This document shows, piece by piece, positions 19,075 to 27,782 of a stretch of 64,000 nt of DNA. The notes under the pieces were generated by a model, which worked only from the letters and a program-made list of their open reading frames with translations, searched no databases and was not told the DNA's origin. Position numbers and translations under genes: made by a program. The stretch comes from Lachnospiraceae bacterium (GTDB lineage: Bacteria > Bacillota > Clostridia > Lachnospirales > Lachnospiraceae). Position 1 is the stretch's first letter; each line of letters begins with the position of its first letter. The stretch covers positions 124,001-188,000 of the forward strand of contig CAJTFL010000002.1 in the NCBI GenBank assembly GCA_910575565.1, written 5' to 3'.

Positions 19075-19305
19075 TCAGTCATCCTCTTCCAACATCTTAA
19101 TCAGCCGGTATATATCTGATGCAGAATTAAAATTTTCAGGGATAATTTGCCCCGGCAAAATCTGAACACCAAACACATCATCAATTTGCGTCACCACATT
19201 GACTAATTCAAACGAAGTAAAAATCCCATCATCAACCAGCGTGGTACAAGTATGGTAATCGATATCCGGGTTTATTTCCTCCAAAATTTCCAGCAGCTCA
19301 TCCAT
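19075..19305 (-). CDS. Acyl carrier protein, DltC-like
   Basis: A 76-residue carrier protein. The phosphopantetheine site is the Ser in IFTSFELV (about residue 35), in place of the usual DSL/DSF. Helices before and after fit the ACP fold (ELLEILEEINPDIDYHT; ASDIYRLIKMLEEDD). The start is the ATG at 19303-19305, with GAGG 9 bp upstream; a GTG five codons earlier overlaps the binding site. It should be made active by a phosphopantetheinyl transferase such as that at 44.2-45.0 kb, loaded by the ligase and used by the MBOAT. Confidence 0.85.
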   Translation of the reverse strand: MDELLEILEEINPDIDYHTCTTLVDDGIFTSFELVNVVTQIDDVFGVQILPGQIIPENFNSASDIYRLIKMLEEDD

Positions 19306-19340
19306 TTCTTTATTCCTCACTTAATCATCTTAATTAGGTT

Positions 19341-19386
19341 TATCACTGCCCGTATTTTTTAATCATTAATTTCCCGGGCAGTGATA
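19341..19386. repeat. 12-bp inverted repeat upstream of the Dlt-like cassette
   Basis: TATCACTGCCCG (19341-19352) and CGGGCAGTGATA (19375-19386) form a perfect 12-bp inverted repeat with a 22-nt spacer. It lies between the transglutaminase gene and the carrier-protein gene. There is no T-run after it on the minus strand, so it is a weak terminator in the direction of transcription. It may be a regulator site or an intercistronic hairpin. Confidence 0.45.
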
Positions 19387-19435
19387 TTTTATCTTTTTAC
19401 AATCAAAACCTAAAGCACATCAAACGTGCCCATCT

Positions 19436-20518
19436 TTATTCTGGAGTCCGTGGATACAACAGCGGATCAAATAAAAAACAATTATCGTAAATAGCTGAAT
19501 ATTGAAGCATCTGAGCATCCGTCCACATACAGAAATACCCCGGCGAAGCCCTTGGTGTAGCATCAAAATGATACCATCCGTCCCCGCAATTAATCAGATT
19601 CCAATAGTGGTGGTTATCCGTACAGCGGATAACCTCAATGCTTTGGATCCCGCATCTGGTCAGGAGCGCCTGGGAAACCGAGTAATACGTGTAGCAGTCT
19701 CCCCTGCGCCTAATCAGCCCCACATACGCTTCCTGTACCCAATCCCGGCTTGCCGAACTTCCAGCATAGCGGAAATTGCTTCGGATCCATCGGTATATCG
19801 CTTCCGCTTTTTGGCGTTTAGTCATCCCGTCATTGGTAATCCCCGCCAAAATTTGGTCGCACATCCGATCCAGCGTCTTATGGAGATCACTTTTCTGATC
19901 ATCAGGAGGAATTACCGTAATCGGCTTATAAGGCCATATCTCCGTCCCTGCTCCTGTGCTGTCAAATTCATAGGTTTTCTCATCAATCTTCAGCGTTTCA
20001 TCCTGAGCCATTACCCCATTTTCCTTTAAATAGTAAAGCACCCCATCTAATTCCAGCATACCGGTTTGGACATACCCCTGCTCGTTGAAATAGTACCAAT
20101 CATTATCAATATTATTCCATCCGTTATCAAGGTAACTCCCATCCGCTAACCGGTAATATCTGCTGATATCATCTTTCATCCAACCTGAATAATCTTTAGG
20201 AAGCCTGGTGCAAACGCCGTTTTCATCAAACCAATAAATCTTCCCTTCCAACGTAATCGTCCGATCAGCAATCATTTTCCCGCTTCCGACACGAAAATAG
20301 TAGTAATTCCCATTATCCTCATACCATTCTGTCTTCGCATACCTGTCTTCTCCGAAATAATACCAACTGCCATTCTCATCTTGGAACCATCCAATTTCCC
20401 AACTGCCGTCTTCATTTATGTAGGAAATCCCTTCTCCGCTATACACAAATTCCCCGGCAAAAACAGGTAAACTGTATAGGACAGTTCCAAATAATGCGGC
20501 CAACAACACTTTTTTCAT
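19436..20518 (-). CDS. Secreted transglutaminase-domain protein with wall-binding repeats
   Basis: A 360-residue secreted protein. Signal peptide 1-21 (ends PVFAG). Residues about 25-185 are choline-binding-type repeats (WEIGWFQDENGSWYYFGED, NDWYYFNEQGYVQTG). Residues about 225-335 are a transglutaminase-like domain with the full triad: Cys in RRGDCYTYYS, His in DNHHYWNLI and Asp in WYHFDATPR. Such domains act as crosslinking enzymes or Cys proteases; the reaction here is unknown. The anchor is N-terminal, the reverse of the CAP protein upstream. It lies between the CAP gene and the Dlt-like cassette. GGAG is 8 bp before the ATG. Confidence 0.85.
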   Translation of the reverse strand: MKKVLLAALFGTVLYSLPVFAGEFVYSGEGISYINEDGSWEIGWFQDENGSWYYFGEDRYAKTEWYEDNGNYYYFRVGSGKMIADRTITLEGKIYWFDENGVCTRLPKDYSGWMKDDISRYYRLADGSYLDNGWNNIDNDWYYFNEQGYVQTGMLELDGVLYYLKENGVMAQDETLKIDEKTYEFDSTGAGTEIWPYKPITVIPPDDQKSDLHKTLDRMCDQILAGITNDGMTKRQKAEAIYRWIRSNFRYAGSSASRDWVQEAYVGLIRRRGDCYTYYSVSQALLTRCGIQSIEVIRCTDNHHYWNLINCGDGWYHFDATPRASPGYFCMWTDAQMLQYSAIYDNCFLFDPLLYPRTPE

Positions 20519-20586
20519 TATTTTATCTCCGTAGTGCCCTGCAAATTAAATCCGTCAAAATATAAACTAAAAACTTAGCCAACAAT

Positions 20587-20673
20587 ATCTCTGCAAGCAA
20601 CGAGGTATACGACACTCTCGGTATTCACCGTATATATGCAAGCACATCTACTTGGCTCATTACTTGCAGAGAT
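20587..20673 (-). repeat. Dispersed hairpin repeat, copy 1
   Basis: Directly after the CAP gene stop, 18-nt arms (20587-20604 and 20656-20673) pair with two wobble or mismatch positions. Read on the minus strand, the segment aligns along about 90 nt with a second copy near 40814-40912. Shared blocks in order are AATGAGCC-AGT, GTGCTTGCA, GAAT-CCG-GAG-GTC, ATACC and GCTTGCAG. It may also act as a terminator, being followed by TTGTTGGCTAAGTTTTTAG. Confidence 0.6.
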
Positions 20674-20681
20674 CAAAACAA

Positions 20682-23363
20682 TTAATATATCCATGCCCCA
20701 TCTTTTCCTACTTTGTAACCGTCTGGGGTTGTTGTATTGGAAAGCATCACGCCATTGCCGCCCAAATAGTACCATTTCCCTTTATCTAATATCCATCCAG
20801 TTGCCATCGCTCCGTCTGCATTCAAATAGTACCAGGCATTATCCACATTCTGCCATCCGGTCAGCATACAGCCGTTTTGATCGAATATATACCAGCAGCC
20901 ATTCAGGCAAGCCCATCTGCTCGCTGCAAATGAACCGTTATCTAAAAGCAAATGCCATTTTAACCCGTCATATGACCAAATACCGCTATATACATATGGG
21001 CTTATTGTTTTCAGCGTAAAAGCAGACGAATCGGTATGTGTTACGCCCTTCCCAGTTCTGCTAGTTGTGCCACCAGGGCCACCGCTCCCACCGGAACTTC
21101 CACCGCCAGAACCACCGCTCCCACCGGAACTTCCTCCGCCAGAACCGCCGCTTCCGCCGGAACTTCCTCCGCCAGAACCGCCGCCTCCGCCGGAACTTCC
21201 GCCACCAGAACCACCGCTTCCGCCAGAGCCAGACATGGAGAAAAATTCTACTGTATAATTAATCTCGGCTTCCGATCCATCCGGGCGGTGCAGACCGGTA
21301 ATTTGAACCTGGACAGTTTCATTTCTTCCAATATTAGAAGACGGCTTAAAAATCACTGCCGGCCCATCACCATAATTGACTTCATTAAAAGAGAAATAGC
21401 CATCCGACTCTCCCGAGCTAAATACCATAGTTTCTCCGGAAGATGTGGTAAGCGTTACTTTCACATTGTCATCTACGGAATAAGAATCCGGGGAAAACTG
21501 CACCGACCATGGCCCACGGAAATAATCATAAGGCATAGTTTTTGCCGGCCATGGAACGTATCCTGGTGTCGCTTCCGCATATCCAGATGAATCAAAGGCG
21601 TAAAGTGCGCTATAATTTTTGTAATACCCAAAACCGGTAAAGCGCATCGCCGGATTTAAGCACCAGCGCCTGTGTCCTACACTGTCAATATTTTTAGAGT
21701 CTCCGTCATCCATATACATTTCAATTATGGTATAGCTTAAGCTCATCCCTGCACTGTGCCATGCAAGATTTGAACTTCCTGCCCCTTTTGCGCCTACATT
21801 ATAGAAATCATCCGGCATATCCGATGGCTGGTGAGGATAATGGGTCAGCTCATCAATTCTTGCAAGAACTACACTGGCTGTCTGTGCATAGTTTACCAGT
21901 TCATCCTTAGCCGTTACCTCCGGATAAATCCCAGCGACATAACGGACGAAATTTAACGCATTTAATCCGTCCGTCTCACTGTTTTTTGACACCCGTCCCG
22001 CTTTATACGGTGAAAAACTGGGCTCATCTTCAAACGTAACCTTTCCATTCAGCCGAAATGGATGCGCCTGATAGAAACTCTTGATTTCTTCTTTGCTATG
22101 CTCTTCCAGATAGTCCACACGCAAATCTAACGTAAAGGTAAGATCCTGATAATTATCTGACTGGATAATAAACGGAATAGGGAGTTTTTTCATCGTAATC
22201 GGCGTGCGGAGCTTAACCAATACTTGATTTCCATTGATTGCCGGTTCTCCATCCAGATTTTTTTGCACATCTTCCCCGATAGCCCCGATAGTTATTTTGG
22301 GATTCTTAATATCCTGCGGGACACTGAACTCCCCTTTTACATCTTTATGGCCGATTAAATCAACCGACAATTCCCGGCTAACATTGGCATCCATGTAATA
22401 TGCAGCATTTCGGTTTACTGATTTTAACTTTTGGATCTCTAATCTTGCGAATTCGTTATCTACAACCGTATACTTAATTTCTTCCTGTTTGCCCTTTATC
22501 CCGGTAATTTTATAAATGCCGGGATCCTCACCAGGCTCCCGCTGAAGTTCAATATCGTTCAAATAAGAACTTATCTGCTTCCCATCTTTATCGGCAACAG
22601 CGATTTCTCCATAGGGCAGGTTTACCGGATCCTTCTCTCCCAGCTGTTTGGTCAGCATTTTCAGGAAGGTAACGGAATATTCTTTATGTTTAACTTCCAA
22701 TTCCGCTTCTGCTATAGGCTCATCTTCACCTTTGATATAAGCGAAAACAACCCACTTTCCTACGGGTAGGTTATCGGTATATATATTCCCTTCCTCTTTC
22801 AAATTTACTCCGTCACTGATCCGTATCCAATATTTCAATTCAATTTCTTTTTCTTTATCCGTATCTGAAGATATATCTTGCTTTGTCGCTTTAAAAACTA
22901 ACTCATCTTTCCAACCCAGACCTGTGATGCTAAACCAGATTTCCTCCCCATGTATAATCTGGGACTTGTCCAATTCCAAAATATGTTCCTGATTATCCTC
23001 GCCTTCCTCCTCCGGCTTCTCTGCCTGCTGGCTCTTCGGTTTTGTAATTTGGGATGAAGAAGCGGTTACTGATGCAGTATTTTTATCTTTGTCTGTTTCT
23101 TTGTCTTTACCTTTATCTTTTGCATTATCTCCAGTTTCTTTTTTATCAGATTCTTCCTGGTCGTTTTTCCCTTGTCCATCATTTGGTTTGCCCTGATCAG
23201 GAATTATCTCTGAATTGGAAGCTTTATTCTCCTGGCTGGCTTCTGCATTAATTCCGAACCCAAAATCAAATAGACACAAACTACTTATGCCCGGACTGGA
23301 AAATAACAACTCAAACATCATTGTTAAGATTAACAAATTTGCTAATTTCTTTTTTATACCCAT
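20682..23363 (-). CDS. Secreted CAP-domain protein with Gly/Ser linker and wall-binding repeats
   Basis: An 893-residue secreted protein. Signal peptide about 1-42. Residues 43-105 are a charged low-complexity stretch (repeated DKKETGDNAKDKGKDK style). Residues about 110-430 are beta-rich with no clear family. A CAP (SCP/PR1-like) domain follows (about 455-600): NLAWHSAGMSLSYTIIEMY and VGHRRWCLNPAMRFTGFGYY. A beta domain then leads to a tandem Gly/Ser linker (21064-21235) and about 120 residues of choline-binding-type repeats (NAWYYLNADGAMATGW). It is probably a wall-attached surface protein; the CAP role is unknown. GGGAG is 5 bp before the ATG. It is the first surface protein after the pilus genes. 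Confidence 0.85.
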   Translation of the reverse strand: MGIKKKLANLLILTMMFELLFSSPGISSLCLFDFGFGINAEASQENKASNSEIIPDQGKPNDGQGKNDQEESDKKETGDNAKDKGKDKETDKDKNTASVTASSSQITKPKSQQAEKPEEEGEDNQEHILELDKSQIIHGEEIWFSITGLGWKDELVFKATKQDISSDTDKEKEIELKYWIRISDGVNLKEEGNIYTDNLPVGKWVVFAYIKGEDEPIAEAELEVKHKEYSVTFLKMLTKQLGEKDPVNLPYGEIAVADKDGKQISSYLNDIELQREPGEDPGIYKITGIKGKQEEIKYTVVDNEFARLEIQKLKSVNRNAAYYMDANVSRELSVDLIGHKDVKGEFSVPQDIKNPKITIGAIGEDVQKNLDGEPAINGNQVLVKLRTPITMKKLPIPFIIQSDNYQDLTFTLDLRVDYLEEHSKEEIKSFYQAHPFRLNGKVTFEDEPSFSPYKAGRVSKNSETDGLNALNFVRYVAGIYPEVTAKDELVNYAQTASVVLARIDELTHYPHQPSDMPDDFYNVGAKGAGSSNLAWHSAGMSLSYTIIEMYMDDGDSKNIDSVGHRRWCLNPAMRFTGFGYYKNYSALYAFDSSGYAEATPGYVPWPAKTMPYDYFRGPWSVQFSPDSYSVDDNVKVTLTTSSGETMVFSSGESDGYFSFNEVNYGDGPAVIFKPSSNIGRNETVQVQITGLHRPDGSEAEINYTVEFFSMSGSGGSGGSGGGSSGGGGGSGGGSSGGSGGSGGGSSGGSGGSGGGSSGGSGGPGGTTSRTGKGVTHTDSSAFTLKTISPYVYSGIWSYDGLKWHLLLDNGSFAASRWACLNGCWYIFDQNGCMLTGWQNVDNAWYYLNADGAMATGWILDKGKWYYLGGNGVMLSNTTTPDGYKVGKDGAWIY
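21064..21235 (-). repeat. In-frame Gly/Ser tandem repeat inside the CAP gene
   Basis: The coding sequence repeats units of about 24-36 bp that encode GGSGGSGGGSSG blocks. This makes a flexible linker of about 55 residues between the CAP part and the wall-binding repeats. Such arrays change length easily by slippage. Confidence 0.8.
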
Positions 23364-23516
23364 ACGTTCTCCCTTCTTAATTTTATTAACATAAAGTGTA
23401 TGAAGATAAAGATTGGCAAATCAGTTAATACCCCCTTTCCACCAAAATCTGTTGCATACTGTAATCTTATCCTCATAATTTCACTTGTCATAACATCTTT
23501 TGCTCCGTCAATCGAA

Positions 23517-24047
23517 TTATAGGAAGCCATTTTTATTTCCTATAAATATTGTTATCATCGCCCCAACTGCAATATATATTCCAAAACTAAAGTAAGAAGA
23601 TTCTGATATTGGCTTATATAGATAAAATTTCCGTAATAAAAACATATTTACAATATAATTCCATACATTTTTTAAAGCAATTCTTCCTTCTTTTCGGATC
23701 AACAAAATAAAGAATGATACAATCCCTCCTAATAAAACTGAAATGATCATTACACTCAAACAAAATCTCCATCCGCCAACCGCACCTATAGCCATATACA
23801 GCTTCACATCTCCTGCTTTCAGCGCTCCCAATATCCATAATAAAATAAAGGAAAATCCTAACAAAAAGCCTAACACACTATTAACAAAAGCATTCCATCC
23901 ATAAAATAGCAAATTACTCCCAAATCCTAGCAAAGTTGCTGACATCGTTAACTTATTTGGAATTTTTCTTACCGACAAGTCTGTATATGCCCCGGCTATA
24001 GCAACTGCTACTGCAAGTAACCGCATGATAAACCCTAAATCTTGCAT
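23517..24047 (-). CDS. Second prepilin peptidase (A24, CpaA/TadV-like)
   Basis: A 176-residue multi-pass membrane protease. Both catalytic aspartates of the A24 family are present: AYTDLSVRKIPN (first Asp, about residue 22) and LKAGDVKLYMAIGA (second Asp in the GxGD-like motif, about residue 76, with Ala for the first Gly). It lacks the N-terminal methylase domain of PilD, as in CpaA/TadV. Such enzymes cut the leader from Flp pilin and TadE-type pseudopilins. A second copy lies at 27150-27767. This one stands beside the macro-domain and CAP genes and may serve a different substrate; that is inference. The ribosome binding site is weak. Confidence 0.8.
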   Translation of the reverse strand: MQDLGFIMRLLAVAVAIAGAYTDLSVRKIPNKLTMSATLLGFGSNLLFYGWNAFVNSVLGFLLGFSFILLWILGALKAGDVKLYMAIGAVGGWRFCLSVMIISVLLGGIVSFFILLIRKEGRIALKNVWNYIVNMFLLRKFYLYKPISESSYFSFGIYIAVGAMITIFIGNKNGFL

Positions 24048-24053
24048 TTCAAT

Positions 24054-24533
24054 TCACTCTTTCAAATCATACACGTAAACATCGATATCTTCCCTTAACT
24101 CACGAAAAAAAGTTTCATAAATTTTCTGTACCTTTTTCTTCTTCAATCTTCCTGTCCCACATCCAAGAAAAGGAATTGCAATTGTCCTTGCTCCTTTTTC
24201 TTTTGACATCTGAATTACTTTCGGCAAAAGCTTAACCACTGTTTTTTCTGTCGTCCACCATCCAGGAATCAGCATCGTTACGGCATGGATAATTCCGATG
24301 CTTCCCACTCCATACCCATTGGTGAAAAATACATTCCCTGGCAAATAAATTTTATAGTTTCGATGAATTTCTTTCTCAACATTTCCATCAGTTACGTAAT
24401 TAATGCTTTCCGCTATACCGAAAAATTTCCATTTTCTCGTTAAAAATCCACCCATCCATCCTATGCCGTTTGCTGCATTAACAATAATATCTGCCCTTGC
24501 GCTTACGATATCACCAATAACATAATGTAACAT
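24054..24533 (-). CDS. Macro-domain (ADP-ribose-binding) protein
   Basis: A 159-residue stand-alone macro domain. Seen: GDIVSARADIIVNAANGIGWMGG (nucleotide-binding loop with the NAAN motif) and AIPFLGCGTGRL near the C-terminus. Macro domains bind ADP-ribose or related nucleotides and some remove ADP-ribose from proteins. The protein is cytoplasmic, with no signal. It lies between the PP2C phosphatase and the second prepilin peptidase with gaps of 10 and 6 bp, so it is co-transcribed with phospho-signalling genes. GAGG is 8 bp before the ATG. It may be a bystander. Confidence 0.85.
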   Translation of the reverse strand: MLHYVIGDIVSARADIIVNAANGIGWMGGFLTRKWKFFGIAESINYVTDGNVEKEIHRNYKIYLPGNVFFTNGYGVGSIGIIHAVTMLIPGWWTTEKTVVKLLPKVIQMSKEKGARTIAIPFLGCGTGRLKKKKVQKIYETFFRELREDIDVYVYDLKE

Positions 24534-24543
24534 TATCTTTTCC

Positions 24544-25350
24544 TCACTCCAGCCATCCTCCCCTCCTAACCAAAAACCTTTCTCTCTGGTTTACTGAAAC
24601 CACAATTACAGATACATTATCCGAAGCCGTTCCAGGACGGATCAACCTCCGCAAAACTTCTGCTTTTTGCTGCACATCCAACTGTTTATCTCTTAATACT
24701 TCCTGGATTTGCCTATCTTCTAAATGGTGGTATAATCCGTCACTGCACAAAAGAAACAAAGCGTCCCGCTTTATCGTTCCAGATAAAAAATAGCTGCGGG
24801 GTATGGGAAACATCCCTATACACATGGTAAGCACACTGTTTTTGGAAGAATGCTTTGCTTCTTCCTCAGTCATTCGTTTTTCCCTTACCATCTGCGCTGC
24901 CAGCGTCTGGTCTCTTGTCAGAAGGAAAATTTTTCCTTTTTGAAAAATGTAGATCCGGCTGTCCCCTAAGTTTAACAGATAATACTTACTCCCATACAGT
25001 AAAAGCAGTGATATGGTTGAACCTGCCCGGCATCTCATCTTTTCTCTGAACTGCAAAACCGACTGGTTAATCTCCCAAATTTCCTGTTCTAGAATTTCCC
25101 GAATATCTTCCTCCTTAACTCTCTTATCTTTAGTGATTTGCAAAAAATCGCTTTCCCACCATAACTGAAATTGATGAATAATATATTGACTTATTTGTGA
25201 ACCATGGGATAATCCGCCCATTCCATCTGCCACGAGAAACAGCGCCGCCTGCCTTTTCCCTGCCAGACCATCCAGGCATAAAATGCTGTCCTGGTTTTCT
25301 TCTCGTTTGTCTCCCCGATCGGAAATCACTCCGTATTGAATTCTAGCCAT
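24544..25350 (-). CDS. PP2C-family Ser/Thr protein phosphatase
   Basis: A 268-residue cytoplasmic PPM/PP2C phosphatase. Metal-binding motifs are all seen: REENQDS (Asp21), VADGMGG (Asp42), DSRIYIF, CSDGLYHH (about 202) and SDNVSVIVV (about 243). It should remove phosphate from Ser/Thr on targets of the two Hanks kinases in this run, including possibly the FHA protein encoded 12 bp upstream. It resembles Stp/PrpC of Firmicutes in length. Confidence 0.92.
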   Translation of the reverse strand: MARIQYGVISDRGDKREENQDSILCLDGLAGKRQAALFLVADGMGGLSHGSQISQYIIHQFQLWWESDFLQITKDKRVKEEDIREILEQEIWEINQSVLQFREKMRCRAGSTISLLLLYGSKYYLLNLGDSRIYIFQKGKIFLLTRDQTLAAQMVREKRMTEEEAKHSSKNSVLTMCIGMFPIPRSYFLSGTIKRDALFLLCSDGLYHHLEDRQIQEVLRDKQLDVQQKAEVLRRLIRPGTASDNVSVIVVSVNQRERFLVRRGGWLE

Positions 25351-25362
25351 ATTCCACCTAAT

Positions 25363-27129
25363 TTAATTTACAGGGCAGCGAAGGGTAAATTCACTGTTGG
25401 CCAAGGACACCCTATCCTTATCCTTAAGGGGATATGGGATATTGCTCTGGATCCGTTCTCCGTTCCCGTTAATATATGTACCATTTTTGGAATTAAAATC
25501 CTTAACATAAACCACACCATTTTCTACCAAAAATTCCGCATGAATTTTTCCAACTTTTGTGTTTGAAACAACAAAATCCACCTGGCCTTTTAGCCTTCCA
25601 ATCAAAAACCTTGGTTTATTCAATATCACGCGGGTAAACATACCATTCTCATAATATTCCAAATATATTTCCCCGTCTGCCGGGCTTTCATCCCATATTT
25701 CTGTTTCCGTATTTTGCATTACCTGTGGATCATCCGAATCATCAGCCATAGAAACTGGTATTTTAGCCATAGCATTTCCATTTTCAAGCTGCTGCGCTAT
25801 CGAACTTGCCACTGCCCCGTTAAATTGAGACTGTACTGGCTGTGATGCCGTCCCATTAAACATAGGCGTTTCCCTCTGCCCCAAAACCGGCTCATTAAAT
25901 TTTGGAGGTATTGGCGACCCTGACTCTACCCCATTAAACTTCGGGGGCATTGGCTGTACCGCTACCGGTTTGCTGTACTTAGGATGATTTGGCATAACCA
26001 GCGGCTGTACTGACGGGTCAGGCAAATTTTTCTTTCCTTTTCCGCTGCCTTTTACCGTTTTTTTCTTATTATTAACATAGGCTTCACGATACAAAACCAC
26101 CTCAGCTACGGCGATAATGATCAATGCTGCCAAAATATTATTCAACACAATATGGCCAGCATTATCAGTAAATGCGCCAAAGGAAATCAGTGCAGCAAGC
26201 CCTACCATAACAAATGCCTGGGGCAGCAGAAATATCTTTTTTGCCCTTTCCCGATCAAAATCCCCCTCATCTTCCTGTCCGGGAACTTGGCTTCCCTTTT
26301 TAACTGGTTTTTCTTTCTTCTTTTTCTTTTCACTTTTTGGTAATGCAGGAGGAATGGGAGGCTGTTCATAAATCGGCGGTTGAGGCAGTATCGACGGAAT
26401 ATTGGGATACTCTAACTGCGGCTCATCGGGATTTACCAAAATAGTCGGCTCCTGATCATCTTTCTGAATACTAGGAGGCGTGCCTTGCTGCTGCACCGCA
26501 GATATGTTGCCTTGCCCTCTTAGAGAAAGATCTCCTGATATTTGAAAGTTGCAGCTTCCCGCTTTTTCCTGCCCCGCATCTCGAAACCGTTTTATAAACG
26601 CTTCCATTTCTTCCAATGAAAATGACGGTGAATTGATCATGTCTAGAAGCACTTGAATGAAATTATCATTGGTCATGGCAATTTTCCCCTGCATAACCAA
26701 ATTACGCAGGAAACTGCAAATATCTGTTTCATCAGCGGAAACCAGCGGCAAATAGATAAAATGCGGTTCAAACGTAGATGGGTTTACATAAATGTAGTCC
26801 GCGTCCATAACCAAGCCTTTAAGATTCAGCTGATATTCCAATGCATCTTTCATGGCCTGGATGGCTCCTTCCATGATGCACAGCACTTGAGCCTTCTGTA
26901 TCTTGTTTCTTTCCAGCATTTGTCCTAAAGGAATTTTCGAAGAGATTTGATAATAAACGATAATCTCCCCATTCCTTATCTGCTTCCTAGAATTTAGGAA
27001 ATGGCTAACTTCATTACTGGTAATCATTTCCAGCTGATAATGAATAACATTTTGCTCATTCCCACAGGCAACTGCCAAATAACTGTTCTGCTGCACACTT
27101 TCATACGAAATACTCAACTGCTTTATCAT
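25363..27129 (-). CDS. FHA-domain membrane protein with DUF6382-type N-terminus
   Basis: A 588-residue protein. The N-terminal 180 residues resemble DUF6382 (ISYESVQQNSYLAVA). A Pro-rich part, two close membrane segments (about 300-345) and a second Pro/Gln/Asn-rich part with short repeats (PPKFNGVESGSPIPPKFNEP) follow. The last 85 residues are an FHA domain: GRLKGQVDFVV, KVGKIHAEF and DFNSKNGTYINGNG. The phosphothreonine-contact Arg and the SxNGT block are kept, but the usual SR before xHA is GK. Likely an adaptor joining kinase output to the pilus machine. The start is the ATG at 27129, with GGAGG 5 bp upstream; an earlier ATG overlaps that site. Confidence 0.85.
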   Translation of the reverse strand: MIKQLSISYESVQQNSYLAVACGNEQNVIHYQLEMITSNEVSHFLNSRKQIRNGEIIVYYQISSKIPLGQMLERNKIQKAQVLCIMEGAIQAMKDALEYQLNLKGLVMDADYIYVNPSTFEPHFIYLPLVSADETDICSFLRNLVMQGKIAMTNDNFIQVLLDMINSPSFSLEEMEAFIKRFRDAGQEKAGSCNFQISGDLSLRGQGNISAVQQQGTPPSIQKDDQEPTILVNPDEPQLEYPNIPSILPQPPIYEQPPIPPALPKSEKKKKKEKPVKKGSQVPGQEDEGDFDRERAKKIFLLPQAFVMVGLAALISFGAFTDNAGHIVLNNILAALIIIAVAEVVLYREAYVNNKKKTVKGSGKGKKNLPDPSVQPLVMPNHPKYSKPVAVQPMPPKFNGVESGSPIPPKFNEPVLGQRETPMFNGTASQPVQSQFNGAVASSIAQQLENGNAMAKIPVSMADDSDDPQVMQNTETEIWDESPADGEIYLEYYENGMFTRVILNKPRFLIGRLKGQVDFVVSNTKVGKIHAEFLVENGVVYVKDFNSKNGTYINGNGERIQSNIPYPLKDKDRVSLANSEFTLRCPVN

Positions 27130-27149
27130 CTCTTCCTCCATCCTTTTAA

Positions 27150-27767
27150 TTAAAGTAATTGAATGACTACACCAGCGAATAAAAACGGCACAAACGGAAA
27201 TTCCGTTTTCTTATCTGATTTTCGAACACCCAAAAGCCATATGCTATACAAAAATGCCAGAAAAAACGCCAGGCACATTACTTGAAATACATATCTCCAC
27301 CCGGTAGTCAGGGCAGTAATCCCTAATAATTTTGCATCACCCATGCCAAACCGCCCCTTTGAGCACCCAGCAAACAGCAAGACAATAACGCCAAATACTA
27401 ATCCATGTACCATTGTTTCATATACCATTGGCCATCCTTTATCTCCTACCCCTAAAAGAACTTGACCCGCAAAATAACATATGACAACCGGATCCGGAAC
27501 CTCCCTGCATTTCCAATCAACTGCCGCCAGCATAAGATATGTCCCAATTAAATCCAGCAAACGGATCCTGCTTAACCCTGCATTAAGAAAAACCCCAATA
27601 GTCCCTAAAAAAGCCATACATAGGAATACACTTCTATAAAACCATCTTTGCCTCCACACTTCATTTAACTTATATTCCTTTCCAGAAATCCGATTTACTG
27701 CATATATAATCCTCATCCCCACAAGGAAGGATTCTGCCGCTAAAACCAATACTGTCATCCCTGCCAT
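27150..27767 (-). CDS. Prepilin peptidase (A24, CpaA/TadV-like)
   Basis: A 205-residue multi-pass membrane protease. Catalytic Asp motifs: VDWKCREVPDPVV (about residue 83) and the canonical FGMGDAKLLG (about residue 141). No methylase domain, as in TadV/CpaA. Expected to remove the leader peptides of Flp pilin, TadE and the second TadE-like protein encoded just upstream. It lies 15 bp after the TadE-like gene. The ribosome binding site is not strong. Confidence 0.88.
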   Translation of the reverse strand: MAGMTVLVLAAESFLVGMRIIYAVNRISGKEYKLNEVWRQRWFYRSVFLCMAFLGTIGVFLNAGLSRIRLLDLIGTYLMLAAVDWKCREVPDPVVICYFAGQVLLGVGDKGWPMVYETMVHGLVFGVIVLLFAGCSKGRFGMGDAKLLGITALTTGWRYVFQVMCLAFFLAFLYSIWLLGVRKSDKKTEFPFVPFLFAGVVIQLL

Positions 27768-27782
27768 CTCTAAGCCTGCTTT

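Noticed and set aside
19502-20029. 175-codon plus-strand frame inside the transglutaminase gene
   Set aside because: Antisense shadow; low-complexity product without domain signs.
21036-21590. Plus-strand Pro/Thr/Ala-rich frames over the CAP gene
   Set aside because: They are antisense readings of the Gly/Ser repeat linker.
23354-23491. 45-codon minus-strand frame ending over the CAP gene start
   Set aside because: Weak binding site, no membrane or domain character; more likely the untranslated leader of the CAP gene.
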